Source: Thiosymbion sp942492625
GTDB lineage: Bacteria > Pseudomonadota > Gammaproteobacteria > Chromatiales > Chromatiaceae
Direction of reading: 5' to 3'
DNA: 64,000 nucleotides
Assembly (NCBI GenBank): GCA_942492625.1
Contig: CALOFM010000015.1
Coordinates: forward strand, 39,074-103,073
Below are positions 18,192 through 26,976 of the stretch, piece after piece. The notes beneath the pieces are model-generated. The model worked only from the letters and a program-made list of their open reading frames with translations, had not been told where the DNA came from and ran no database searches. A program made the position numbers and the translations under genes. Every line of letters starts with the position of its first letter. The first letter of the stretch is position 1.

Positions 18192-21100
18192 ATGCCGATG
18201 ACCCAGCACGAAGTCCCGCAACCCATCATCAACTCGCCCTTCGAGGAGCCGCAACGGCACTGGTATATCCAAGCCCTGGAGCCGGCGGAGCTGCGCGAGG
18301 GGCGGCGGCCCGCGATCTACTTCTATCGCCGTCCGGGCGCCCAGTCCGAGGAGGACGACGAGGCCGAATCCGGCATCGCCATCGAGCTGAAGCTGGTCAA
18401 TCGCATCCGTCGCGCCCTGGCCCAGTGGCGGCCCCTGGCCCTGCGCGGCGGGGGCGGGGTGACCCGCACCAGCATGGAGCTGATGCGCTACTGGCGCCGG
18501 GAGGGTCGGGACAAACGGCTGTTCTTCACCCAGCTGGAGGCGGCGGAGACCATCATCTTTCTGAACGAGGCGCGGGCGGACTTTCTGCAGGGGATCGAGA
18601 TCCCCCTGGACGAGCCGGGGGACGAGCGCAAGGCCGAGGGCTTCCAGGCCTTTCGGCGCCTGGCCTGCAAGATGGCCACCGGGAGCGGCAAGACGACGGT
18701 GATGGGGATGGTGGCGGCCTGGAGCATCCTGAACAAGGTCAACGACCGCTCCAACGCCCTCTACTCGGATGTGGTGTTCGTCGTTTGCCCCAACGTAACC
18801 ATCCGTAACCGGCTCGCGGAGCTGGACCCGGAGCTGGGCGAGGCCAGTCTGTACCGCAAGCGCGACCTGGTGCCGTCCGGCCTGATGAGCCAGCTCACCC
18901 GGGGGCGGGTGCTGATCGCCAATTGGCACCGATTCGAGCCCAAAGCAACACAGGTGGGAGGCACGGCGGCCAAGGTATCCCGGGCGGGCCGGGCGGTGCG
19001 GACCAGGGAGACCATCCACATCGGCCGCAGGACGACGACGGCGCGCGGCATCCGTTACCTGACCCCGGAGGACTACGAGAGGCAACGGGCGACGGGGGAG
19101 ATGCTGGATGTGATTCGAGAGATCCGGGATCGCGCCGGTAATCTGACCAAGGTGGAGGTCTGGCTGACCCGTTACCTGGAGAGCGACACCGCCGTCGTGG
19201 CGCGCGTTCTGGGGCGGGAGGTGGGTGGTAAGCGCAATATCCTGGTCATGAACGACGAGGCGCACCACGCCTATCGGATTCGCCGCTCGGAGCCGGATCC
19301 GGAGGAGGGCGATGTCTTCGGCGACGCACACGACAGCGAGGCCTTCTTCCAGGAGGCGACGGTCTGGATCGACGGGTTGGATCGCATCCACAAGCTGCGC
19401 GGCATCAATTTCTGCCTGGACCTGTCGGCCACCCCCTATTACCTGGGCCGGGTCGGGCAGGACACGAATCGCATCTTTCCCTGGGTGGTGAGCGAGTTCG
19501 GTCTGGTGGACGCCATCGAGTCGGGTCTGACCAAGATCCCGCAGCTGGCGGTGCGCGACACCAGTGGCGCGACCATCCCAGGCTATTTCAACATCTGGCG
19601 CTGGATCCTGCCCAAGCTGACTCCATCGGAGCGCGGCGGCAAGAAGGGTTTGGCCAAGCCGGAGGCGGTGCTCAAATACGCCAATACGCCCGTTGCCATG
19701 ATCGCCGGTCTCTGGGAGGAGCTGCGCTTGGCTTGGCAGACGCAGGAGGGCGAGGATCGACCGCCGGTGCTCATCGTCGTCTGTAAGGACACCAAGTTGG
19801 CCAAGGTAGTCTATGAATGGCTGGCGGAGGACCGGCCGCCGGTGGGGATTCCATCCGCCGGAATGCCGAGCCTTCGCAACTCGATTGACGCGATCAATTG
19901 CATTCGCGTGGATTCCAAGGTGATCCAGGAAAGCGACTCGGATCAGGCGCAGTCAGCCGAGGTCGCCTGGATGCGCCAGACTCTGGATACCGTCGGCAAG
20001 CGCGAGTGGCCACTGGATCGGCAGAACCGACCGATCTACCCGGGGGGGTTCGAGGAGCTAGCCGGGAAGCTCAGCAAGCCGCTCCATCCGCCCGGCCGGG
20101 ATGTGCGCTGCATCGTCAGCGTCGGCATGCTGACGGAGGGGTGGGACTGCAGCACGGTCACCCATATCGTCGGTCTGCGCCCCTTCATGTCCCAATTGTT
20201 GTGCGAGCAGGTGGTGGGGCGGGGGCTGCGGCGTGCGAGCTACGAGCTGGAACCGGATGGGCTGTTGTCCGAGGAGGTCGCGACCGTCCTCGGCGTACCC
20301 TTCGAGATTGTGCCGTTCAAGCAGAATCCGGCCGGCAAGAAGGCCAAGCCCCCGGAGACCTGGCATATCCACGCGGTACCGGAGAAGGCGGAATACGAGA
20401 TCCGTTTTCCGCGCGTCGATGGCTATGTGCGCGCCATTCGCTCGCGCATCGCCGTGGATTGGGACCGGATAGCCTGTCTGGAGCTCGACCCGAAAGCGAT
20501 ACCGCCCGAGGTGGAGATGAAGGCGGGCCTGCCGAGCAACCAAGGGCGCCCCTCCCTGTACGGCCCAGGCAAGCTCGAGGATATTTCACTGAACCCGTAC
20601 CGGCGAGGACACCGAGTGCAGGAGCGGGTATTCGATCTGTCCCGGGAGCTGACTCGCAGCTACCTGGAGCAGCCGGGCTGTCTGGCTCCTGCGCATGTGC
20701 TTTTTCCCCAGGTGCTGAAGATCGTCGAGACCTATCTTCGGGCCAAGGTGCGGGTGAAGCCGCCGGCGCAGTTGGTGGATGTCTTCCTGTCCCCTTACTA
20801 CGGCTGGATGATCGAGCACCTGGTGCAGCAGATCCGCCCGGACGACGTGGCCGGCGAGGCGCCCGAGCTGCCTCGGTACGAGCCGACCCGGGGGCCGGGC
20901 TCCACCGCGGAGGTGGACTTTCGCACCCGCCGCGAGCCTTACCCCGTGGTCAAGAGCCATGTCAACGCGGTGGTGCCGGACACCCGGCAGTGGGAGCAAT
21001 CGGCTGCTTATCGCCTGGACAGGCACCCGCGGGTGCAGTCCTTCGTCAAGAACGCCGGCCTGGGCTTCGGTATCCCCTACGAATTCAACGGGGAGGGGCA

Positions 21101-21317
21101 CGAATTCGTGCCGGACTTCCTTGTGCGGTTGACGGATGACCAGGAGCGGCACTTGATCCTCGAGACCAAGGGATTCGACAAGAAGGCGCAGGTGAAGGTT
21201 CAGGCCGCGGAGCGCTGGGTGCGGGCCGTCAACAACGAGGGCGGCTTCGGCCGTTGGGACTTCTTGCTGGTGACCGATCCGGACGCCACGGCACGACAAC
21301 TCGACGAGCTGTCCTGA
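18192..21317 (+). CDS. Type III-like restriction helicase-nuclease (Res)
   Basis: A 1041-residue intact protein resembling the BPTD_3080-type restriction endonucleases. The SF2 helicase core has Walker A MATGSGKTTVMG (about residue 160), the DEAH-like box MNDEAHHAY (about 353), motif III LDLSATPYY (about 408) and motifs V-VI GWDCSTVTHIVG with QVVGRGLRR (about 655-685). The C-terminal nuclease of PD-(D/E)XK type is seen as EFVPDFLVRL and LILETKG (about 970-1000). The start is ATG at 18192 or 18198. It is third in the mod-ATPase-res cassette, 9 bases after the ATPase frame ends. Intact Res beside a broken Mod would be risky if active, so either Mod is really functional or Res is held in check. 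Confidence 0.88.
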   Translation: MPMTQHEVPQPIINSPFEEPQRHWYIQALEPAELREGRRPAIYFYRRPGAQSEEDDEAESGIAIELKLVNRIRRALAQWRPLALRGGGGVTRTSMELMRYWRREGRDKRLFFTQLEAAETIIFLNEARADFLQGIEIPLDEPGDERKAEGFQAFRRLACKMATGSGKTTVMGMVAAWSILNKVNDRSNALYSDVVFVVCPNVTIRNRLAELDPELGEASLYRKRDLVPSGLMSQLTRGRVLIANWHRFEPKATQVGGTAAKVSRAGRAVRTRETIHIGRRTTTARGIRYLTPEDYERQRATGEMLDVIREIRDRAGNLTKVEVWLTRYLESDTAVVARVLGREVGGKRNILVMNDEAHHAYRIRRSEPDPEEGDVFGDAHDSEAFFQEATVWIDGLDRIHKLRGINFCLDLSATPYYLGRVGQDTNRIFPWVVSEFGLVDAIESGLTKIPQLAVRDTSGATIPGYFNIWRWILPKLTPSERGGKKGLAKPEAVLKYANTPVAMIAGLWEELRLAWQTQEGEDRPPVLIVVCKDTKLAKVVYEWLAEDRPPVGIPSAGMPSLRNSIDAINCIRVDSKVIQESDSDQAQSAEVAWMRQTLDTVGKREWPLDRQNRPIYPGGFEELAGKLSKPLHPPGRDVRCIVSVGMLTEGWDCSTVTHIVGLRPFMSQLLCEQVVGRGLRRASYELEPDGLLSEEVATVLGVPFEIVPFKQNPAGKKAKPPETWHIHAVPEKAEYEIRFPRVDGYVRAIRSRIAVDWDRIACLELDPKAIPPEVEMKAGLPSNQGRPSLYGPGKLEDISLNPYRRGHRVQERVFDLSRELTRSYLEQPGCLAPAHVLFPQVLKIVETYLRAKVRVKPPAQLVDVFLSPYYGWMIEHLVQQIRPDDVAGEAPELPRYEPTRGPGSTAEVDFRTRREPYPVVKSHVNAVVPDTRQWEQSAAYRLDRHPRVQSFVKNAGLGFGIPYEFNGEGHEFVPDFLVRLTDDQERHLILETKGFDKKAQVKVQAAERWVRAVNNEGGFGRWDFLLVTDPDATARQLDELS

Positions 21318-21541
21318 GGCGGGGGATCGACCGGAGGCGGCCATCGGGATGAATTGACGCGGATCCGCGCGCCGAGACACCCGATCTACCTCGTTCGGGG
21401 CTTCGCGCCCCGTGAGGGCGGAAATGGCAAAAGCACCTTCGTCGGATCTGCGACATGCCGCATGACCTGGGCCTGTCGCAAAGGCGCCATTTTCATCGGA
21501 TGGCTTCACCAACTTGCTGTTTGCAAAGCGTTATGTACGCT
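21318..21541. other. Spacer between restriction cassette and nifV
   Basis: No gene seen. A CGGGGC-TTCGC-GCCCCG hairpin lies at 21396-21412 without a U-run. No exact TGT-N10-ACA was found here. Confidence 0.4.
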
Positions 21542-21557
21542 TGGCCCACTGCTTGCT
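21542..21557 (+). promoter_or_regulatory. Sigma-54-like promoter of nifV
   Basis: TGGCCC-N5-TTGCT has the invariant GG and GC at the required 10-base interval and one mismatch to TGGCAC. It lies 41 bases before the nifV ATG. This could give nifV and the downstream genes NifA/RpoN control independent of the nifU operon. Confidence 0.65.
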
Positions 21558-21597
21558 TCTACGAGACCAAGTTCTTCGGCAAAGTCTTGGGGCACGC

Positions 21598-22743
21598 ATG
21601 GGATCCACCGTCACGATCAACGACACCACCCTGCGAGACGGCGAGCAGTCCGCCGGCGTTGCCTTCTCGCTGGACGAGAAGCTGGGCATCGCTTGCGGCC
21701 TGAATGCCCTGGGGGTGCCGGAGCTGGAGGTGGGTATTCCCTCCATGGGAGAACAGGAGCGCGATGGCATCCGTGCGGTCTCCGACCTGGGATTGTCGGT
21801 CCGGTTGATGGTCTGGGCGCGGATGTGTGCCGGGGACATCGCCCAGTGTCGGGATCTGGGCGTCGACATGGTGGACCTCTCCCTGCCGGTATCCGACCAG
21901 CAGCTCGCCAGAAAGCTGGGTCGGGACCGGAGCTGGGCCCTGCAGCAGATCCGCGAGTCGGTTCCCGCCGCGCAGGACGTGGGCCTTGCGGTCTGTGTCG
22001 GCGCCGAGGACGCCTCCCGCGCCGATCCGCAATTCCTCTGGCGAGTGGCCGAGGCCGCTCAGCAGGCGGGTGCCCAGCGCTTCCGCTTTGCCGACACGGT
22101 CGGCCTCATGGACCCGTTCGGGGTCTTCGAGCGCATCCGGGATCTGGCCGGCATCTGCGACTTGGAGATCGAGATGCATGCCCACGACGATCTGGGGCTC
22201 GCCACCGCCAACAGCCTGGCGGCGGTACGTGGCGGCGCGACCCATGTAAATACCACGGTTCACGGTCTCGGGGAGCGGGCCGGGAACGCCGCGCTGGAAG
22301 AGGTTGTGATGGGGTTGAAGCATTTGCACGGAACGGCCACCGGTGTGGATCTGTCGCGCTTCGACGGCCTGTCGAAGTTGGTGACCAGGGCCTCGGGTAA
22401 GGCGGTGGCCTGGCACAAGAGCCTGGTGGGCGACGGTGCCTTTACTCATGAGGCGGGCATTCACGTGGATGGCCTGCTCAAGGACCCGCGCAACTACCAG
22501 GGCGTCGATCCCGCGGAGATGGGGCGGGGACATCGGCTGGTGCTCGGAAAGCACTCCGGCAAGCGGGCCGTGCGTCAGGTCTACGCGGAGCTGTTGGCCT
22601 TCGATCTGGAGCTCGACAAGGCCGAACAGGTCCTGCCGCTGGTTCGCCGTTTCGTGACCGAGCACAAGCGCTCGCCCCGAGTCCCGGAGCTTACGCGTTT
22701 CCTCTCGGAGATCGGTCACCCAGGCGCAGCGCCTCTGCAGTAG
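21598..22743 (+). CDS. nifV: Homocitrate synthase
   Basis: A 381-residue NifV making homocitrate from acetyl-CoA and 2-oxoglutarate for FeMo-cofactor. Family signatures are INDTTLRDGEQSAGVAFS at the N-terminus, the metal-binding HAHDDLGLATANS (about residue 195), GLGERAGNAALEEVVMGL and HEAGIHVDGLLK. The ATG at 21598 is chosen because homology starts there and because upstream sequence holds the sigma-54-like promoter; an open extension reaches 21514. It is followed after 25 bases by a TPR gene. Confidence 0.96.
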   Translation: MGSTVTINDTTLRDGEQSAGVAFSLDEKLGIACGLNALGVPELEVGIPSMGEQERDGIRAVSDLGLSVRLMVWARMCAGDIAQCRDLGVDMVDLSLPVSDQQLARKLGRDRSWALQQIRESVPAAQDVGLAVCVGAEDASRADPQFLWRVAEAAQQAGAQRFRFADTVGLMDPFGVFERIRDLAGICDLEIEMHAHDDLGLATANSLAAVRGGATHVNTTVHGLGERAGNAALEEVVMGLKHLHGTATGVDLSRFDGLSKLVTRASGKAVAWHKSLVGDGAFTHEAGIHVDGLLKDPRNYQGVDPAEMGRGHRLVLGKHSGKRAVRQVYAELLAFDLELDKAEQVLPLVRRFVTEHKRSPRVPELTRFLSEIGHPGAAPLQ

Positions 22744-22768
22744 GGACAGGCGCCAGGACCTGACGAGC

Positions 22769-23323
22769 ATGGACCTATTGGATTTCAACGGCGAGGAGAT
22801 GTACTTCGACACACCAGTCGGGCCCGAGGTCGACGCACTCATCAGTCAAGCGGCCACGCGTTACGGTGAGCCGAAGGCGGAGCAAAGCCTTCTGCGCGCC
22901 TATTTTCTGGAGCCCGAGCACCTGACGGTGCTGGTGGCCCTCTATCGCTACTTCTATTACCGCCACGGATACGCGGAGGCACTCCTGGTCGCCGACCGGG
23001 CCATTCGCCTGACCGCCGAGCGTCTGGGCGTCACGCCGGACTGGCGGAGGCTCACCAAGAACGATCTGGGTAGTGCGGTGCTGGAGTCCATGACCCTGAC
23101 CCGTTTCCTTTTGCTGGCTCTCAAGGGCTCCGGATACCTCAAGCTGCGTCTCGGCGATCCCGCCGGCGCCTTGGAGCGCTTCGAGAAGGTGGCGGAGATG
23201 GACACCGGCGACCGGCTCGGCATGGCTGAGCTTCTCTCGCTCGCCCGTGCCAAAGTCGCGGAGGACAGGGTCAAAGATGCCGGAGACAAGGTGACTTATT
23301 TCAAACCTGGAAACGGCGGTTGA
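22769..23323 (+). CDS. TPR-like nif-cluster protein
   Basis: A 184-residue helical protein. Residues 45-75 (LRAYFLEPEHLTVLVALYRYFYYRHGYAEALLVADRA) and 125-150 (GYLKLRLGDPAGALERFEKVAEMD) read as tetratricopeptide-like helix pairs. It lies between nifV and nifW, where Azotobacter has cysE1, and is probably co-transcribed with nifV. I do not recognise a named gene. Position and helical repeats suggest a scaffold or chaperone helper in nitrogenase assembly. Confidence 0.7.
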   Translation: MDLLDFNGEEMYFDTPVGPEVDALISQAATRYGEPKAEQSLLRAYFLEPEHLTVLVALYRYFYYRHGYAEALLVADRAIRLTAERLGVTPDWRRLTKNDLGSAVLESMTLTRFLLLALKGSGYLKLRLGDPAGALERFEKVAEMDTGDRLGMAELLSLARAKVAEDRVKDAGDKVTYFKPGNGG

Positions 23324-23605
23324 CCGCTCCGTGCCATACATAACCTTCTGAGTCGAACAAGCTTTAGCAAATGTTTGGAGCTCACCCATTGGGTGAATCA
23401 CGCTACGACCTCCAGTGCACGCCCCGCGTGGCGCCTGGCTGCGTTACAACTCGTTGGAATAGATCCACTATTCCGCCTCGTTGTGCCTTGCCAGACACCG
23501 CGCGGGACGCACTCTGGATGCCGTTCAATCGCCATTTCCAGGTCAAAACCCAAGCGGCCCGATGCCGGCCGCCGCAAAGCAGTCTGACAGAACCGGAGCA
23601 CTGAA

Positions 23606-23944
23606 ATGACCGACGAAGACTTTGAGCTGGACCTCCACGAGCTCTCGAGCGCAGAGGACTTTCTCGACTACTTCGGGATCGACTACGAACCCGACGTGGT
23701 CCATGTCAACCGTCTGCATATTCTGCAGCGCTTTCACGATTACCTGGCCGGGGTCGAGGACATGCCTGCGGATCCGGCCGATCGTTGGGCGCTCCACGCG
23801 GATCTGCTGGCCGGCGCCTACCAGGACTTTGTTGCTTCGGACGCGCTGACCGAGAAGGTGTTTCGCGTGTTCCACATGCGCGAGCCGCGAACTGCGACGG
23901 TCGATCTGGCGGACCTGACCGGCCAGCTCCCCCATGCGTCCTGA
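23606..23944 (+). CDS. nifW: Nitrogenase stabilising/protective protein NifW
   Basis: A 112-residue NifW. The N-terminus (ELSSAEDFLDYFGIDYEPDVV) and VNRLHILQRFHDYL are family hallmarks. NifW binds MoFe protein and protects it from oxygen. The start follows a GGAG site 9 bases upstream. 282 bases separate it from the TPR gene, in which no promoter was recognised. The stop overlaps nifZ by 11 bases. Confidence 0.94.
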   Translation: MTDEDFELDLHELSSAEDFLDYFGIDYEPDVVHVNRLHILQRFHDYLAGVEDMPADPADRWALHADLLAGAYQDFVASDALTEKVFRVFHMREPRTATVDLADLTGQLPHAS

Positions 23945-24416
23945 ATTCGACTACGGCGACCGGGTGCGCGTGCTTCGCAACGTGCGCAACGACGGCACCT
24001 ATCCCGGGATAGACGTCGGCAAGCTCCTGGTGCGGCGGGGGAGCGTCGGTTTTGTTCGCGACAGGGGGACCTTTCTCCAGGACCAGATCGTCTACTCGGT
24101 GCATTTTCTCGCCGACGACAAGCTCGTCGGCTGCCGTGAGGAGGAGCTCCAACCCGCGGATGCGCCCTGGACCCCGAGCCGGTTCGAAGCGCGCGACAAG
24201 GTCACCGCCAAGATCCCGCTCGGCATCCAGGGTCGCGTGCTGGTGGAGCGGGGTGAGGTGGGGGAAATCCTCAAGGTGCTGCGAGGAGTCCCGGGCGACG
24301 TCTTCTATCACGTCCATTTCAGCGGCCGGAGCACGATCCAGGTTCCGGAATCGGCCCTCGCAGCTCCCGGGGGGCAGCCCGTGGACCCGCGTTCGGGGAG
24401 CCGGGTTTGCCAATGA
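23934..24416 (+). CDS. nifZ: Nitrogen fixation protein NifZ
   Basis: A 160-residue NifZ, which assists P-cluster formation in MoFe protein. It contains the duplicated NifZ module: FDYGDRVRVLRNVRNDGTYPG with VGFVRDRGTFLQDQIVYSVHF (residues 5-60), and FEARDKVTAKIPLG with FYHVHFSGRSTIQVPESAL (about 85-145). It overlaps nifW by 11 bases and nifM by ATGA, so translation is coupled. Confidence 0.94.
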   Translation: MRPEFDYGDRVRVLRNVRNDGTYPGIDVGKLLVRRGSVGFVRDRGTFLQDQIVYSVHFLADDKLVGCREEELQPADAPWTPSRFEARDKVTAKIPLGIQGRVLVERGEVGEILKVLRGVPGDVFYHVHFSGRSTIQVPESALAAPGGQPVDPRSGSRVCQ

Positions 24417-25333
24417 CGAACCTTTTCCATGACGCAACGCCGGATTCCGGAGCGGTACCCGAGCGGCCGCCGGCCTATCGATATCACCTGCTGCGAGCGG
24501 CTCTGGGCGCCGGATTGCCGGGACTCGCCGCGCTCGATGGCCGATGTCGATCAGACATCTTCCGACAGGCGGACAAGAGCTTCGAGCTGGAGTCACTGGT
24601 GCTGGGCTCGCGGGAGGCGGCCAAAGTGCTGATCCCGCCCGGCCACCTGGAGGAGGCATTGTCGGAGCTCTGCGGCCGTTACCCGGACCGAGACGCCTTT
24701 CTCGCAGACCTGGCCGGCAACGGCCTGGACGAGGAAACGCTTGCGCAGGCCCTGCAGCGGGAGCTGATCTTCGACGCGGTAATGCAGGGAGTCGCGGCGA
24801 GACGACCGTCCGTGACAGAGATCGACGAGCGGCTGTTCTTCGAGCTGCACAGGGACCGTTTCACCCAGCCGGAGCGAAGAACCGCTCGGCACATCCTGGT
24901 TACCGTCAACGACGACTACGAGGAGAATCGTCGCGAGGCTGCCCGGGACCGCATAGAGCGGCTGGCGGACAAGCTCGCTGGCTGCGTCAACCGTTTTGCG
25001 AGCTTCGCCCGTACACACTCGGAATGCCCGACCGCCATGGACGATGGCCGCTTGGGAACCCTATCCCGCGAAACGCTCTTTTCAGGGCTCGACGCGGTGC
25101 TCTTCGCGCTCCCCGAGGGCGCAGTCAGCGAACCCGTGGAGTCGGAGATGGGCTTTCACCTGCTCTGGTGCGAGAAGATACACCGAGCCCGCGCCTTGTC
25201 CTTCTCAAAAGCCCGTCCGCGCATCAAACAGCTGCTGGAGGAGCGGTCTGCCCGAAACTGCCAAAAGGCCTGGATTGCGGAGCTAAAACGGGCCCGAGCA
25301 TCTGGATCGAGGGGAGTTGGGGTTCGACTCTAA
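24413..25333 (+). CDS. nifM: Peptidyl-prolyl isomerase NifM
   Basis: A 306-residue NifM, the parvulin-type foldase that matures NifH. The helical N-terminus (YHLLRAALGAG, residues 20-130) is followed by a PpiC domain: RRTARHILVTVND, then FASFARTHSECPTAMDDGRLG and LFALPEGAVSEPVESEMGFHLLWCEKI. The ATG at 24413 sits in the nifZ stop (ATGA); a TTG two codons upstream is less likely. The stop overlaps the clpX start (TAATG). Confidence 0.94.
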   Translation: MTNLFHDATPDSGAVPERPPAYRYHLLRAALGAGLPGLAALDGRCRSDIFRQADKSFELESLVLGSREAAKVLIPPGHLEEALSELCGRYPDRDAFLADLAGNGLDEETLAQALQRELIFDAVMQGVAARRPSVTEIDERLFFELHRDRFTQPERRTARHILVTVNDDYEENRREAARDRIERLADKLAGCVNRFASFARTHSECPTAMDDGRLGTLSRETLFSGLDAVLFALPEGAVSEPVESEMGFHLLWCEKIHRARALSFSKARPRIKQLLEERSARNCQKAWIAELKRARASGSRGVGVRL

Positions 25334-26616
25334 TGAGCGACGCACCGGCCCACCACTGCTCCTTCTGCGGCGCGCAGCAGTCGGTAGATACCCCGTTGAT
25401 CGCCAAGATCGATGGTCACATCTGCGAGTCCTGCGTTGCCTTGGCGCACCAGGTGATCAATCGCTGGGGCCGCAAGCGCGTGTTGGCCGGCCCCCTCAGG
25501 GACCCGCCCCGTCCGCGCGAGATCAAGGAGCAGCTCGACCGGTACGTCGTTGGCCAGGGGAGCGCCAAGGAGACTCTCGCGGTCGCCGTCTACGATCATT
25601 ACAAGCGGCTGGTGGCGGAGTCGGACAATCCAAAACAGACGCTGGACGAGGACGTTCGCGTCGAAATCGAGAAGTCCAATGTCCTGCTGCTGGGTCCCTC
25701 CAGCACCGGCAAGACACTCCTGGCCAGCACCCTGGCCCGGATCGTCGGCGTCCCCTTTGTGGTCGCCGACGCTACCACGCTGACGCAGGCAGGCTACGTG
25801 GGCGAAGATGTGGAGAGCATCCTCGGACGCCTGCTAGACAGTGCGGACGGCGATCGGGAGATCGCCGAATGGGGCATCGTCTACATCGACGAGATCGACA
25901 AGCTGGCGCGTCAGGGGGAGACCGCCCACGGCACGCGTGACGTCTCCGGCGAGGGCGTTCAGCAGGCGCTGTTGAAGCTCGTAGAGGGTACCCGGGTCAA
26001 GCTCGGTCCCAAGGGGCGCAAGGAGTCCGGCGAGCCCGTGGTCATTGACACCCGCAATATTCTGTTCCTGGCGGGCGGCGCCTTTGTGGGCCTGAAGAAG
26101 CTGCTCGAGCGCCGCTTGGCGCCGGAGCGTACCGGAATCGGCTTCCACGCGGAACCGTCGCAGAAGGGGGAACAAAAAAGCGTGCAGGACCTATTGGAGG
26201 AGACCCACCCGGATGACCTACGCCACTTCGGCCTGATACCCGAATACATCGGGCGCTTCCCGGTTATTACCGCCCTGCACGATCTCGATGAGACGGACCT
26301 GGTGCGCATACTTGCGGAGCCAAAGAACGCCTTGGTCCGACAGTACCAACAGTTGTTCTCTTTCGAAGGCGTCCAACTGGAGTTAACCCTCGAGGCCCTT
26401 ACCACGGTGGCACACAAGGCCATCGAGCACGGAACCGGCGCCCGGGGACTGCGCAGCGTGCTGGAGGCTCTGCTCAAGCGCACCATGTTCGATCTCCCTT
26501 CAATGGCGAACGTCAAACAATGCCGGGTCGACAAGGAAGCGGTTCTTGGTGAGTCGGAAATCCATCTCGAGCAGAGGCTTGAAGGTGAAGTCGAGCCAGA
26601 GCGGTCGGTTGGGTGA
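25333..26616 (+). CDS. Nif-cluster ClpX-type unfoldase (ClpX2-like)
   Basis: A 427-residue ClpX paralogue as found at the end of nifWZM operons. The N-terminal zinc-binding domain has CSFCGAQQ and CESC. The AAA+ module has GPSSTGKTLL as an altered Walker A (usually GPTGSGKT), Walker B IVYIDEIDK, and the arginine-sensor region GARGLRSVLE. The IGF loop needed for ClpP docking is present (GIGFHAE). The start at 25333 overlaps the nifM stop. In Azotobacter the equivalent gene influences turnover of FeMo-cofactor assembly proteins. The open frame extends far upstream but only in the shadow of nifM. Confidence 0.9.
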   Translation: MSDAPAHHCSFCGAQQSVDTPLIAKIDGHICESCVALAHQVINRWGRKRVLAGPLRDPPRPREIKEQLDRYVVGQGSAKETLAVAVYDHYKRLVAESDNPKQTLDEDVRVEIEKSNVLLLGPSSTGKTLLASTLARIVGVPFVVADATTLTQAGYVGEDVESILGRLLDSADGDREIAEWGIVYIDEIDKLARQGETAHGTRDVSGEGVQQALLKLVEGTRVKLGPKGRKESGEPVVIDTRNILFLAGGAFVGLKKLLERRLAPERTGIGFHAEPSQKGEQKSVQDLLEETHPDDLRHFGLIPEYIGRFPVITALHDLDETDLVRILAEPKNALVRQYQQLFSFEGVQLELTLEALTTVAHKAIEHGTGARGLRSVLEALLKRTMFDLPSMANVKQCRVDKEAVLGESEIHLEQRLEGEVEPERSVG

Positions 26617-26976
26617 GGTTCAGAGTGAGGTCGAGCTAAAAACCGGACACGACGCTCGGTTGCGATTGGGGGCGTGGTTACGACCGGACTCTAATCGGCT
26701 AAAAAGGTCAGCTATGAGAGGCAAACCCGTCGCTAGCCAATGTATTTACGAAAAGACGTTTCGGCAGACGCGCGGAACGGCGTTCCCTTTAAGTTGCGGT
26801 CCGCTGGTGGGACGACACGGCCCTATCAAGACCATCCCGCAAGATCCTTGATCAGAGAATTTGAAACACTTTTCCCAATTCTGTTTCAGATGCCTTGAGG
26901 AATAGCGTCCACCAAGATACCCAACGCGGTTTATGTGATAGCGTTCAGTGATGCCGTTGGCGGAGGGCATCGCGCG
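26617..26976. other. Intergenic region after clpX
   Basis: 360 bases with no supported gene. Short A-runs occur but no hairpin with a U-run was recognised. The segment around 26868-26886 contains CTGTTTCAG, also present in the 8742 hairpin. Confidence 0.4.

Noticed and set aside
17808..19391. 527-codon open frame opposite the ATPase and res genes
   Set aside because: Antisense shadow with low-complexity, Leu/Gly/Arg-rich composition; res on the other strand is clear.
19898..21139. 413-codon open frame within res in another frame
   Set aside because: Same-strand shadow of the intact Res gene; arginine/glycine-rich and without homology.
24544..25332. Extension of the clpX frame far upstream
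   Set aside because: Overlaps nifM out of frame and lacks ClpX homology; the zinc domain begins right after 25333.
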